Source: Anseranas semipalmata (Eukaryota; Chordata; Aves; Anseriformes; Anseranatidae). From it: DNA of 64,000 nucleotides. The DNA lies in assembly GCA_013399115.1 (NCBI GenBank), contig VXAA01005175.1, positions 182,595 to 246,594 of the forward strand, read 5' to 3'. How positions within the stretch are numbered: the stretch's first letter is position 1; every line of letters starts with the position of its first letter. Of the stretch, positions 1 to 11,974 are shown one piece after another. Under the pieces are notes generated by a model that was not told the origin of the DNA, searched no databases, and worked only from the letters and a program-made list of their open reading frames with translations. A program made the translations under genes and the position numbers.

Positions 1-889
1 CAGTCCTCAAAGGTATAATTTTATTCATTTAACCCCTCATTACTGAAAGTGAAATGTTTCATGTGAAGGTAATATTTTAGCTGATTTAATAGTTTTGGTT
101 TAATGGGACTATAACTCCGTCTTTTACAAATGAGAGAAACATCCCTTTTCATTACAGCTGCAATTTATTCTGTATATTATGCATAGTAACTTTTGGGAGC
201 AAAATTTCTCTTTATTTTCTCATTTTGCAAATTAATATAAGGTTAATAAAGATGTTCACAAATTCCCATTTCTAATTATTTAGTTACCAGTACCATTAAT
301 TTCCTGTGAGACTAGTAAGTTAAGAATGCATTTAGTTTTTTTCCTGTTAAATATTTTTCTTGTTGTTTCTGTAGTCTGAGTAAATTCTATTTGGCATCTG
401 AACAAAATGGCCTTACTCCAAAGTATAAATTACATACTTTTGAGGGCCACTTTTTTTTTGTTTGTTTGTTTCTGTTAACCCTTTCCAATTTGTAGAAGGT
501 TAATGAAATGTAATTGTACAGTTTTAATACTATGCATTCATTTTGGATAGTTATAACCTGAGAATCTCTACTCTTAGACAAAATCCATGGATGAATCCTT
601 TTCTTTTGAACTTGTTGATAGATTTCCTTCAAATTTTAACAGGGTGATTAAGGAGTCAAAAGTAATTATGTTCTTAATAATTTTTAGAAGTATGCGGCCT
701 AGAAGATTAGGCAGATCATGTCAGTTCCCTGTCTGAAGAAAAATTTTCAGGCACCATAGAATAAGTAGCACTGATATAATGAAAAAAAGCTTCGGCCAGA
801 CCTAGTACCTTGGATATCAAATTCAGTCAAAGTCAAGATGTTAATTAAAATAAATCATGGCTTCATTAGTTCTAGATCTCATGGAAGAG
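1..889. other. Unique AT-rich sequence, nothing recognised
   Basis: AT-rich sequence with frequent stops in all frames. The only open frame over 80 codons (minus, 387-632) is low complexity, lysine-rich and has no recognisable motif. No CR1, LTR or splice-bounded exon was recognised. Confidence 0.6.
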
Positions 890-910
890 TTTTTTTTTTT
901 TTTTTTTTTT
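890..910. repeat. Homopolymer T tract (21 T)
   Basis: An uninterrupted run of 21 T. No processed gene or retroposon body is visible beside it, so I read it as a simple repeat rather than the tail of a minus-strand insertion. Confidence 0.9.
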
Positions 911-3000
911 CCAAGAGGATATATTATAAGAGGGTGATATCCATAAATATTTTTCCTCCACAGCTATAATTGAAGTCATTGTGGCACTAAGAAACTACTG
1001 AAAGAGCAGAAGTAAATATGGCCTTCATGAGCAAACAAAAAAGTAAAAATGCTGACACCTTTGCAAATGAATCCTCACTGCTTATGGATTCAGAACATAC
1101 TCAAACTCCGACTATTTGTTGATTTTATAAATTTTTCCATAGGTTCAAAATGGCATTACACCGACTAATTATCTTTAATCAGTACTCCAGTTTTAGTTCT
1201 GTCATTTGGCATGTAAATATCATTAATCTTGTCATCAACTTAACACTTATTTCTTCAGCTATAGAAGGTCACAACTTCAGATGAAATTGAATCTAACCTT
1301 GATTTGAAAGTCTAATATTTAATGTGTATAGAAAATATGTTAGACAAAAAGATCCCTAGTCTGCTCTTTTTACTTTACACAATTTTGACATTTTAACTTT
1401 AGAATCCTGAAGCTAAAGCTTCTCTTAAATTTTATGAAGGAAGTCTTAGGAGTTGTTTAACATGACAGTTGGTTAGGGTCCATGCAAACTGCAGTGACAA
1501 CTACAACTTCCATTCAATATGCAATGGAGAAATAGATAATTTCCCCTACATCTTTTCTGCTGACAGACAGTAATGATGGCTGTCACCTGGAAAGTGGAAA
1601 ATGCAAATTTCTCTCCCTACTCTGTGCAAGGAACCTTTAATATCAGCTGCCCAAGAAAGCACCCTAATAGCCAGGAAGTTTGGTAAGGAGATGGTAACAG
1701 GAATATAATCTGTGGCTGTGTCCTTGTGTACAATACTGTTCAGGTTTCATTGTGCCAGCAGGAAAAAGAGAGAGAAAACCAGCACTGAATACCTCACTCA
1801 GTGGTTAAGGGTTTGGAGAAAGCTTGTTGAAAACTTGTCTGCACTTCCAAGAACTGTTTTGTTTTATGCTGAAATACTCTTTGTTCCTCTGCTCAGAATT
1901 TCTGGCTAGTGCTGAGCAGCTTCCAGCTGACTTAGTTGATGTTGGGAGATATATGCTCAGTGGCGTGGCAGTTTCATAGGTTATTCTTAAACCCTTAATT
2001 TTCCTCATACAGATATAGACAGTCGAGGCACTTACTATGGGTTCTTGGGTTTCATACTGGAGGCCTAGCATAGAAAAATAGAATACATTGCCTATATTCT
2101 TCATAAGTATTCCTAGGGCCAGAGGACCTACGACATGTGAGGCAATGAGAATATATTTGTTTTGCAGTACCTATCAAAGGCTTCAGTTAAACTTCAGTAT
2201 GTCACTTTCTCATCACATTTGCTTGATTTTACGGTAAAAAAATAATTACAATATTTGAAGAAAGAAAAGATTCTGTGGTTCTATGATTAGAAAGAAAACC
2301 AAGTTGTTGCTCCAGCTTTGCCAAAGTAGAAAGTAGATTGAATTACATTGCCATATTTAAAATTAAACTGACATTACGTTTGATTTTAGCTAAAAGGCCA
2401 AGAAAATAAGATGCCTGTAGTGAAATTTCAATGAAAGATTTCGATTTTCAGTTTAATAAAATTCGCTTATATTATTTCTTCTGTCTCTAGGTAAAAACAC
2501 ATATCTATGCAACAGTAAGCACAACTGCAGCTAATATTTGTGTGACCTTCAGTATTATGGTAATTTATTTAAATTTTCTTTGATAATTAAGAATATTTCA
2601 CATAAAAGGCAACTAAATTACTTTTACCAATTAATTATATCTTTGAAGTTATTGGAGTGATCAATTATCATAATCAACAAGCATTATGGAAATAAAATAA
2701 CAAATGAGTCTGAAATGCCAAACGGTCTGTTTTAGGTTAATTTTTTATTTCTCATTGAATGAAATAACTATTTTTAGTGCAAACTGATGTATATGTTGTT
2801 TAGTTCTACATAAACTAGTAATAGAATTTTCATTAACAACAGAATTCTTATTTTCAAAAGTCTTGCTCATTCAAAATTCCAGAACATAAGTTTCTGATTT
2901 GGTAAAAATCAGATGTGGCAGATTTTGGCAAAAAAATCACCTTTACAGCTCTGAAATGAGAATTCTCCAAGATTATTATTAGGTAACTCAAATACATGCG
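911..3000. other. Unique AT-rich sequence, nothing recognised
   Basis: Overlapping open frames at 1712-1909 (+) and 1805-2104 (-) are short, antisense to each other and without recognisable domains. I treat them as chance. Confidence 0.55.
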
Positions 3001-3083
3001 TCCTTCCTTCTATCCTTCTCTCACTCTCTCTTGTTTGCCTTCTTAATTTTTCTCTCTCTCCTCTTCTCTCTCTCTCTCTCTCN
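3001..3083. repeat. CT-rich simple repeat ending in (TC)n and one undetermined base
   Basis: A pyrimidine-rich tract becomes a clean TC dinucleotide run at about 3061-3082. Base 3083 is an N directly at the end of the array, which suggests unresolved repeat length. An Arg/Glu-rich open frame on the minus strand (2909-3106) is only the translation of this repeat. Confidence 0.9.
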
Positions 3084-6000
3084 AAATAAAACTCAAAATT
3101 TAACACATAGCATAGATCCTCTACCTGTCTCTATTTTTTGGTTTTATATTGCCAGTCATTGGTGTTATTTCTGAGCGCTTTCCAGAAAAAAACTGACAGT
3201 CCAAACATGGTCCCTCTGGAGAATTAAGACTTCAAAATGGGAAATGCATGGCAGATCTTGCATTTGTACTCAGAAACCACAGATGTTGATGAAGATTACC
3301 AAGGTAATACTCAGACTAGTAAAGTTATGCAATGTGCTTTGAGTTTGCTTTTCAGGTACATGTGGAGTGACACATTCAATGAAAAATATATGAAACTAAA
3401 TTTTCTCAGTATTTTAATAATTTTTAATGATTAAATTAATCATTTTTCTAGATGATTTTCTTTTTGAAAGGTTGCAACATAGAGTTTATAACTAGGAATC
3501 GAACAGCCATCCAGGTCCCACTTGGTATAAATTATATGCACTTTCCTCTGTGCTGCTACATGATACCAAAAAAACAGTCTGACATGGCTGACAAAATTAA
3601 ATGCATTTTTCAGAAATCTGCAAATATTTTAAACCCTTTTAATTGTCAAGAATCATAAAGATGGTTGCAAACAGTAGACAATGAGCATAAGGCATTGCTG
3701 TTACTTTACAGTCTAGAAATTCTAATTAGTTGCCATTCTAGATTAATCTATTATTAATTATTAATTAATCTATCTACAGTGGTAAATCTGTCAAAAAAGC
3801 AGTATCACCAGTAGGATAGCTGCTTCATCCTCACCTTGATCCTTAAAATTAAATAGTGTGGCTCAAAAATATTTTGCTTTAAACATAGATTTCTGTGGGC
3901 AAGCAATGAGCAAATGCATTGATCATGCCTTCTTCACTGTGCCTATTCTTCATATCACAGGTGAGAGACAGAGAACTGTTAAGTGTTGGCAGCTCTGTGT
4001 CACCCCCAAGTTTCTCCTATTCAGAGAGAAAAGCCCTGCTGGACTATTAAGCTGACTTCTATCCTCATTTGCATCAACACAAATAAAATCCAGTGATTCT
4101 AGCCTTATAGCATATTTCTCCTTCAAACAGAAAATCAAACAGCATGACTGAATCTGGAAGACTGAACAAGTAGCTCTGCCTGGATAAAGAAGGACACAAA
4201 AAGGAAGAAGAAAGCAGATAAAACAAAAGCATGTTTACTTATTTGTGCTTTGCACTTTGACTCCCGCAGACCACATCCTCTCCAAGCCTGTGCTCAGAAA
4301 AATAGTGTGTGTGTGATGTGTGCTACAAAAGGCTCAGCAAAGCCTTCCACTGCTCTGAAACACAAGTCTAGCATTTTCAATTAAGTAACTACTTTTGCAT
4401 TGAACAGAGGGACAAGGCATCCAGACACTTTTGTGGTTCTGGAATATTCTTTGGGGATGATTATACTTCATGTATTTTTATATTTTTAATATCTTACACA
4501 AATTCTTAAATTTTGTTTTACAAATGTATGTATGATTTTGTATTTTCATTGTTTTATTATTTTAATTTTTCATTTCATTTTTATACATAATTGTATTTAT
4601 TTCATGTCTTTACATTTATATTTGCTCTTTCTATATATGGAAACAAACAAACGAAACCCTACTCTGACTTCAGTCAGAAGTGACAATGTTCAAATACTAC
4701 AGCAAACGTTATTTTGTAACCTGGTGACCTAGTCCTGCAAACAGTAGATGTCTCTGTCTGAAGCTAAAGACACACAGAATCTAACCACACTCCTTACATT
4801 CAGGAAGTTATTACAAGGTTTACAATACTTTGTATGGTATGTTTGGAGGACCAATATAAAATGTAACCCAGATGCAGCCATTTATCAGACTTCCCTATGG
4901 TGACCAATGAGGTGTGTGAGAAACAACTGGGTGTTGCCATTACAGAAGAAGTGGGTTTATCAGCTACCTGTCTTCATCTCAATGTACCCATTACATAACA
5001 TTTTAGGAGGGTAAATGACATACTAGCTTTCATTTTCAGTACCAGTTTACTCAATCTGACATTCAATACCCAATTTATATTAGGAACATTCAAAGTTCAG
5101 ACTCTCACCAGGACTGCTGCTGCTATCATGTGTAACACATGTTGCTAGTTCTTTAGCTCATGTCATTTCTAAAGCAGCTCCTCTTTTTCTTTAAGCAGAT
5201 TTCTTCTGCAGAGAAGGGGAAAGAGACACTCTCTTGGAGTGGTGCAAATAATAAAATCTGTCTTCCTTGAAGGCTTTTTTTCAAGATGCCAAGACAAAGT
5301 TTGGGCAATGATGCATCTTAAGGAGTGTTTCACACTAGGATGAGAACATCCCAGCAAGAAATTCATGGTTATTGTAGCTCAGCTTTGTTAAAGATATTGG
5401 AAGTAGGTTTGGAAATAAAAGACACAGTCAAGGTTTTCTGCATTCCTTCAATAGAACTGCTAAAAGCAAGTGATATTTCAGCAAGAGGGAAATAAAAACA
5501 AATTTAAAAAAAGGGCAGAGAGGAGAGAGGGGAGCTTTAGTGGTTCCCTAGAGAGTTATTAATACTTTTAACTGATGGCTTCTACCTTAGAAGTGTTGAC
5601 CTGTCTTTGGAGGTCCCTGCCTCTCTCCACAGTGTTCTTCATTCTAACTGTACCTGAGACAGATAGTAGTGTTATTGGCTCTCAGAGAGGTAAATATTTT
5701 TTTTGGGGGGGTTAATTCTGTAGACTGTTGGGGTCTGTGTAATTAGGTCAATTGCTTTAACTGAGCTTTTGCAAATGTTTGTATGCTGAAGGAATGAAGA
5801 TCACAGGGGCTGCTCAAGTATAGGTTATAGTCTCTTCATCTCCTCACTTCTTTTGACCCTTTTCTCATCAGAAATTGACACTTTTGTGCTTTCTCTTTTC
5901 TAGTCTGTTCTACAAAATCCACAGTTCAGATAACACTTGTATTTTACTTTAAAGCCAGATCTAAAACAATAGGTTCAAATAATGAAAATATATGGAAAAC

Positions 6001-9000
6001 ATCTCTGGACTTGAATGTACTTTTGAACAGACTGGCTTGTCTGTAACATGCCTTGCAACCAATTTAGCATACAAAGGAAAAATAGAAAGAATAAGAAAAA
6101 AATTCCTAAGCTTAAAAGGTCTTGCAATATTCTTGCCTTCTCAGCCTTGCCAAAAACAAACACAACCTTTGAAAATAAGTTGAATTACTGTTAGTATTCA
6201 TAATTTTCTTACTGTGTTCTGCAGTTGGGTTTGAATTTGAACTTATAAGTATAGTCATTACAATTTCTCATCTTGTAAAACATTGAAATAGTTGAGATAA
6301 TTAAATGTTTATACTGTTAAAGCATGTGTTTGTGTATGTCTTCCCCTCTTTTGATCCTGCTGGCCTTGTTAAAGGCCTAAATCCACGGTTTGTTTCCTCT
6401 AATGTTCACTCATTGCGAGATTATTTTGAGACAAATTTCACACAGATAAATCAGGAATGACTTCCTGGAAATAACTGAGATTAGAAATTTGAGTGAAACA
6501 TATTTGAATGAATGTGTCTCCTTTCTTTCTGCCACAGTTTCTTGCTTTCTCTATGGCAAATTATAGACACATGATACAGCTATTTAATATTGCATATTAC
6601 ATAAATTATTATTTTCTATTAAGAATATAAGGCAAACCTCCATTAAAGCAACAAGCTGACATTATCAAGATAAAGTGTAAAGACTACCTGAACTGTATAG
6701 TTCTTTTATTCATGCTTGGATAAAGTATCTTGGGGAGGAAACAAAAAGCTTAAGCCTGTATTCTTCTCAAGAGACTTTGTAAAGATGTCAGTGGAATAAT
6801 TTAAAGCAAGCAAACAAACAAGAACCTAGAGCTGTTAAACCACAAGAATTTCTTCAGATCTGATTCTAGTTATACTGAGCTTTTTTCTTCCACTGACCTA
6901 ACCAGAATCTGACTGACTGACTCTTTCTTCAATTCCCAACATTTTATTGCCTATTATTGCATTTCCATACTGAATATTATTTTAATGTGAGTTAATATTC
7001 ACTTTGGAATCTGCTTTTACTGTATCTATAAAGTATTATTTTGTTTATCCACAGATTTTACTAATAAACATTTTTTCTATAAGTAACACTTTCTAACAGA
7101 ATGCTATCAGAGCAAAGATATCTCATCAGTGGATCCAGAACATTATGTACAAATACTGTAAAACATCTGAAGTCCCATAAAACATGCTGTACCACAAATG
7201 GTGCTTCCTAGATACAGGGACTTATATCGCTGGGTTCTTCTGAAGCACATGTTGCCTAAAATTAAAGCTCTGATATACAGCACAGAAATAATGAAAAGTA
7301 AGTCTTAATACATCTGTATGAATTACCATCAAGTACATTCTTTTTTCAGTCTTTCCAACAATTTATGTCAGGAAGATTATATTAGATTTTCTATGTGTTA
7401 CAGCATTCTCTTTCTTGTTTGTCTCCTGACCAGCAGTAATGAGCTTGGCTAGCATGCTAAGCTGATGTTTTACTGACATACTTATCTTAATGATATCATA
7501 TATTTATTCAAAGTGAGTCCTTCAAGTAAGCATCTCAGGTGAATGTGATCAGGAAATGATCAAATATACAGCTCTTTTTGTTTGTTTAACACCTAGAACT
7601 TTGTGGATAATGACTTTAGCCAAAACAAATAACAAGTAATAACAATGCTGAATATTCTGCTTATCTTTTATGGTTCCCTGTGTAATATTAGACAATGGAA
7701 CAATTCATTCTTTTTATTTGGCCCATTTTCTCCACAAGTGGTGAATTAAAAAGATAATTGTAAAAGTTCATGTTGTCAGCATGGTAGAAAGCACTTCATT
7801 TTACTTCCCATAATAGTGTCCATTATCATAACTACCATCTTTGTCTTAGAAGTTAGGAATAGATCAGATGGAGGGGAAAGAGGAAAGGATGCTACAGTAG
7901 TGGTGAAGTGGGAGGTTTTTTGACTAGGGAACTTTTCTGGCAAACAGTTGTCCCACGTCTGATCAGTATCAGAATTCCCTGTAGTTACCCACTGGAAAAG
8001 TGATAACCTACATTAAAAATTTTCAACCAGAGTAATTGAACCTACAACAGTTTTGGAATGTCGACTTACCTTAAGTCAGAAATGTCCTTTCTGCTGTCTT
8101 TGTCACTATTGGTAGAGACAGCTAGCCTACACCTAAGATTACCTTTATCAGCTGTTGCCTAATTTTCTATCGCAATGGACCTCTTTCATAAATTTTCAGG
8201 AAAACATATAAAACATATATATATATTTTTTTCCTCTGACCGAATGTGTGTTTGTACTTTTGTGCAAGCACAAACACATCTGCATGCACTTCTTATGCAA
8301 TCAGCAGCATTGTACTTATTGTTGAGCCTTGATTAGCTATAACTAAAACAAACTACATGCAAATACCAACCTCCTATATCCTATAAGTTCTCTCATTAAT
8401 GTCTGCATTCATGAGCTCATGTAGGCACACACACAGAACAGGGCATAAGAAATTTCTTACAGTAATTTCTTACTTACACAGACTGCACAAATTAAATGGC
8501 TGTTCACACACAATATCAATAGCACACGTCCAGGATACTTTCACAAGTGGGCATATGGAATCATATTTTATAGCACAACATATGTTTCACTATATGTCTT
8601 TGGTAACACTCTTGCTGGGTGTGTGGCTAAATGGGTTCTTCCAGAATCCTTCTGTATGGTCTGTTACAGCTGTAGAATAGAGACTGCCTAAGACAAGATT
8701 GTCTTTGAACAGGTATGTTGGTATCAGTACTGAAGAGCAGTTATCTTAGGAGAAAGATACAAGAAAAGCATAATTGGATCCTATGAACATTTTGTTTTCC
8801 TGAAACATCTATTGACTTAGCTTTGAACAGTGCTTCCTTCTGAAGTACATCACTTTTTTTCCATAATGTATTTTTACCATGCTGGCACCTAGACAATTTA
8901 AATAATGTTGACTATGAAGCTTAGAATCCTGAGAATCTGATACTTGATGATTTAAAATGCTTTAAAAATACTCCTTAGGTTAGCAAATGATCTGCTTAGA

Positions 9001-11047
9001 ACAGGTTCTATACCTAACCAGCTTGAAGGAAATAAAAAGCAGTGTTTGTAATAGTTCCAACTAGCTTTTTTTTGACAATAAGTCCAATATCAGGGTAGGC
9101 TAGATATTTCAGATATTCTTATGCAGATTTTTGGTTTACCCTCATTATTCATTCTCTTGAAGGTGGGGTTACAAACAAGGCAGAGTAGAAAGTGATTTAT
9201 AATATTACATAACAGTGTGACAACACTTACTTTTAGTTTTTACTTATATGAAATGGCATCCTTCCTAACGTAGGAATATCCACTGGCTAAGTTTGATACC
9301 ATGGTTCTTTCTTCCACTATCTTTTCTTCCTCCTTCTTGTGTTAATGCAGAAAACTTTTTCCATCAAATATTTAGTGTTTCTTTTGTAACTGCAGTCAAT
9401 GTCAAATGTAGCATGAACAAAGACACACACCAGTACAATAGCATCTTTGCTTTTATGAGTCATGTCCCTGGGTCTCCATGTGGAACAAGCTACTCAGATG
9501 CTAAAAGAGTTTGTAGAGGCATTCAGTCTTGACATTAAGACTGTAACAGGCAGTCATAATGTGTGGTCCCAAACATATGATGAGCTTAATTAATGCTATT
9601 TTCCTTAAAACATTGTCTTTGGAGGTTATGTGCCTGGTGACTAACTGTGTAATGTTTACGGACAATAGAAAGGTCTCTCCTTGTGTTTTCAAATTATTTC
9701 AATTGAGTATTGACTAACAGTCATGCAAATTTGAAGGCTTAAAATTCCATTAGCAAAATGGTAAGATAAATGGTTTATTTGTTGCTTATTTTTAAAGAAG
9801 TGTTTATTTATCTTTAGCTTATGAAAAGATTTAAATAATTGTGAGCACGTATTATTTACCTTCCAGGCATTCAGGGGGACAGTGAATGCAGAGAGGAGGT
9901 TAGAGAAATGTTATGTTGCTTAATGACAGCCTTTATGAGGACAGGCAGATGTGATGGACAGATGGGTGGACTAACAGAACTAAGTGCATTATTAGCTGCT
10001 CAGACATTTATTGAATGTCAGCCAAAACTACTGAAACATGGCAATCGACCATTGTTAAACATATCCCATAGGGAGAACAACTACATACATAACAAAAATG
10101 TGTACTATTTTTGTTTAAGATGCAGAGACAGAAAAATAATTGCACAAACTCATATTATCCCCATTTTGAAAACAGCTGAAAAAACTCATTTGCTTTTAAA
10201 GTGGCTATATGAGTTAAAATTAGATCAGATGATTAGTAGATCATCTACCTACTTAATATAATACTTTTAAAAATATTTATATCTTGTGTTCCCCCTTCTG
10301 CAACACATCAAAAAAAAAAATAATAACTGGTATTTTTATTGTGTCTCTGAATCAAACAGTGTAGGAGCATTTTAAAATTTTACTGAAATGTAGCCACTGC
10401 AAGTAGAATGTTGCAGCTGTCTTACAGTATTTAGTGTAGGATTATTTCTTGTAAAGCAATCGTCTTCAGGTTGGCTTTTTATTTGTTTGCTGATTTCTGT
10501 TATCACAGCCAATGGATGAACTAAACCAGTAACTACATTTACAGAAGAAATAGAAACATAATTTGGTCCTGATTTCTTTAAAATAAAACTGTACCTCACT
10601 AATACACAGAGGCTAATTGGAAATGGATGGCAGCACCTCTGAAGGAGGTCATGGTGTGAGACACAGCATAACAGTGAGTAATACTTGGGAAAAAAATGAT
10701 CTGCTTTCTAACATGACAAGAATGATTTGCAGTTAATAATAGAGGGGGTAAAGGCCAGTCTTTTCAGTTACCCTTGGCTTCACCTAGGACAAAATAAAAA
10801 ATCACTTCTGTTGCTGTGAGCTACTTGCCTTTTTCCCAGTCATTATTGCTTAGTTATAACTTAGTGATAAAATCTGTCATTACTGACTTTACTGACATTA
10901 AAGTTGATTTATTTGCATGCCTGGTGAATAAGAACCGCATTATGTTGGCTTTCAGATTGCTTGTGTACTCAAGACAGTAAGTGCATCACTGACTTAATTG
11001 TCTTTTGCTGGTTTACTTGCTCTCTAATCTCAGTTTGAAAACGATAT
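3084..11047. other. Unique AT-rich sequence with short low-complexity tracts
   Basis: No gene recognised. Minor features are a TG-rich stretch at about 4306-4322, a T/A-rich low-complexity stretch at 4500-4640, an AT run followed by T at 8215-8231 and an A tract at 10310-10320. The longest open frame (9908-10261, +, 117 codons) has no recognisable motif and no splice or promoter context, so I do not call it a gene. Confidence 0.5.
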
Positions 11048-11116
11048 GGGGTCAAATTCATTTTTGGCATAAGTCCACTGACTTCAGTAGTAGTGCTCTA
11101 GAGAAGAATTTGATCC
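11048..11116. repeat. Degenerate palindromic interspersed repeat, copy 1
   Basis: The segment opens with GTCAAATTC and closes with GAATTTGATCC, inverted ends about 60 bases apart, with CCACTGACTTCAGT near the middle. From memory this resembles a short palindromic, MITE-like repeat common in turtle, crocodile and bird DNA, whose centre reads like 'ccattgacttcaatgg'. I do not recall its library name. Confidence 0.45.
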
Positions 11117-11223
11117 ATTATTTTTAAGCAGAAGCAAATGATAATAAAGAGCTGTCTATATGATAAAGGATTTTTTTTCCTGCTGTTGTATGATGTGTCA
11201 CAAAAAGCAAAAATATAAATTTC

Positions 11224-11262
11224 AGGGCCAAATTCTGCCCTCGGCTATGCACTAATGCAGCA
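11224..11262. repeat. Half copy of a palindromic interspersed repeat, copy 2
   Basis: GGGCCAAATTCTGCCCTC at 11225-11242 is the typical outer arm of the same kind of short palindromic repeat as copy 1. Only the left arm is recognisable; the mirror arm is missing or has decayed. Confidence 0.45.
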
Positions 11263-11374
11263 GAAAAACTCAAAGGCTATTTTGATATCCTTACTCAAAA
11301 AACATCTTCCTAAATTAGTACACTTCTTATTCCATTCTTGGTTAGTAACATGTATTAGAGACTGAAGAGACTGA

Positions 11375-11455
11375 GGGGGCCACATCCTGCAAGTTGCTTA
11401 GCTCCTAAGAACTTTGTAATTCTTTTCCTCCTACTGATTTCAGTGGGAGATGAGT
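11375..11455. repeat. Degenerate palindromic interspersed repeat, copy 3
   Basis: GGGGGCCACATCCTGCAAG is followed about 60 bases later by CTACTGATTTCAGTGGGAG, the arm and centre of the 'ggcc..atcctgcaa' subtype of the same repeat group (recognised from memory). The antisense frame at 11355-11570 is therefore not evidence of a gene. Confidence 0.45.
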
Positions 11456-11645
11456 AGTATCCCAAGGAAAGTACTGCAACTTTAGCCTCCAGACCTCCAA
11501 ACAAATCCATGAGGGTACACCTTAGTCTGGTCATTCTGAACCACTCTCCTCTTTGTGGTCCTCTGAACACCTCCGCTCACAGAATCAGGAATGTAGATTT
11601 TTACAGCTAAAATTCTCTAGGATAGACATTGGAAAACCCAGAAAA

Positions 11646-11679
11646 TATTCTGATTGCTCCAGTATTCTGATTGCTCCAG
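11646..11679. repeat. Two-copy 17-bp tandem repeat
   Basis: TATTCTGATTGCTCCAG occurs twice head to tail at 11646-11662 and 11663-11679 with no mismatch. Confidence 0.9.
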
Positions 11680-11916
11680 CACTTAAATGTAGAATTTGAG
11701 TCGACAGCAGATACAACTCTTCTGGTATAGTATATAGGGAGCTATATATATGTATAGCTATAGCATAGGGAGCAAGGGGTGAGGCAAGGTGGAATAAAAG
11801 GGAGTGCTAAACTTGTAGCACACTTTCTTCACTTCCATTCCCTGGCCGAGATTTCCATTCATGGTGCTGCACTGTCAGATACTGCTGTATTCCCTGTTTC
11901 CAGGGTAAAGATGATT

Positions 11917-11974
11917 ACTTGCGCCACACTCAATTGAAACTTGCGCCACACTCATTTGAAACTAGCACCACTCC
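11917..11974. repeat. 22-bp tandem repeat, about 2.6 copies
   Basis: Two full 22-base units (11917-11938 and 11939-11960) differ at one base and a third, partial, more diverged unit follows to 11974. Each full unit contains GCGCC, a CpG-containing motif that is rare in this CpG-poor window. Confidence 0.9.

Noticed and set aside
2266..2289. GATTCTGTGGTTCTATGATT, resembling a CR1 tail
   Set aside because: No CR1 3' blocks precede it, so the likeness to the 8-base tail is probably coincidence.
2909..3106. Arg/Glu-repeat minus-strand frame
   Set aside because: Translation of the CT-rich simple repeat, including the undetermined base.
9908..10261. 117-codon open frame on the plus strand
   Set aside because: No recognisable domain, signal peptide or splice context. 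Frames of this length are expected by chance in 64 kb of vertebrate DNA read in six frames.
10911..10918. ATTTGCAT octamer (POU-type site)
   Set aside because: Such AT-rich 8-mers are frequent in this composition, and no promoter or enhancer evidence accompanies it.
11355..11570. 71-codon minus frame with a plausible-looking composition
   Set aside because: It overlaps a palindromic repeat relic and has no context supporting a gene.
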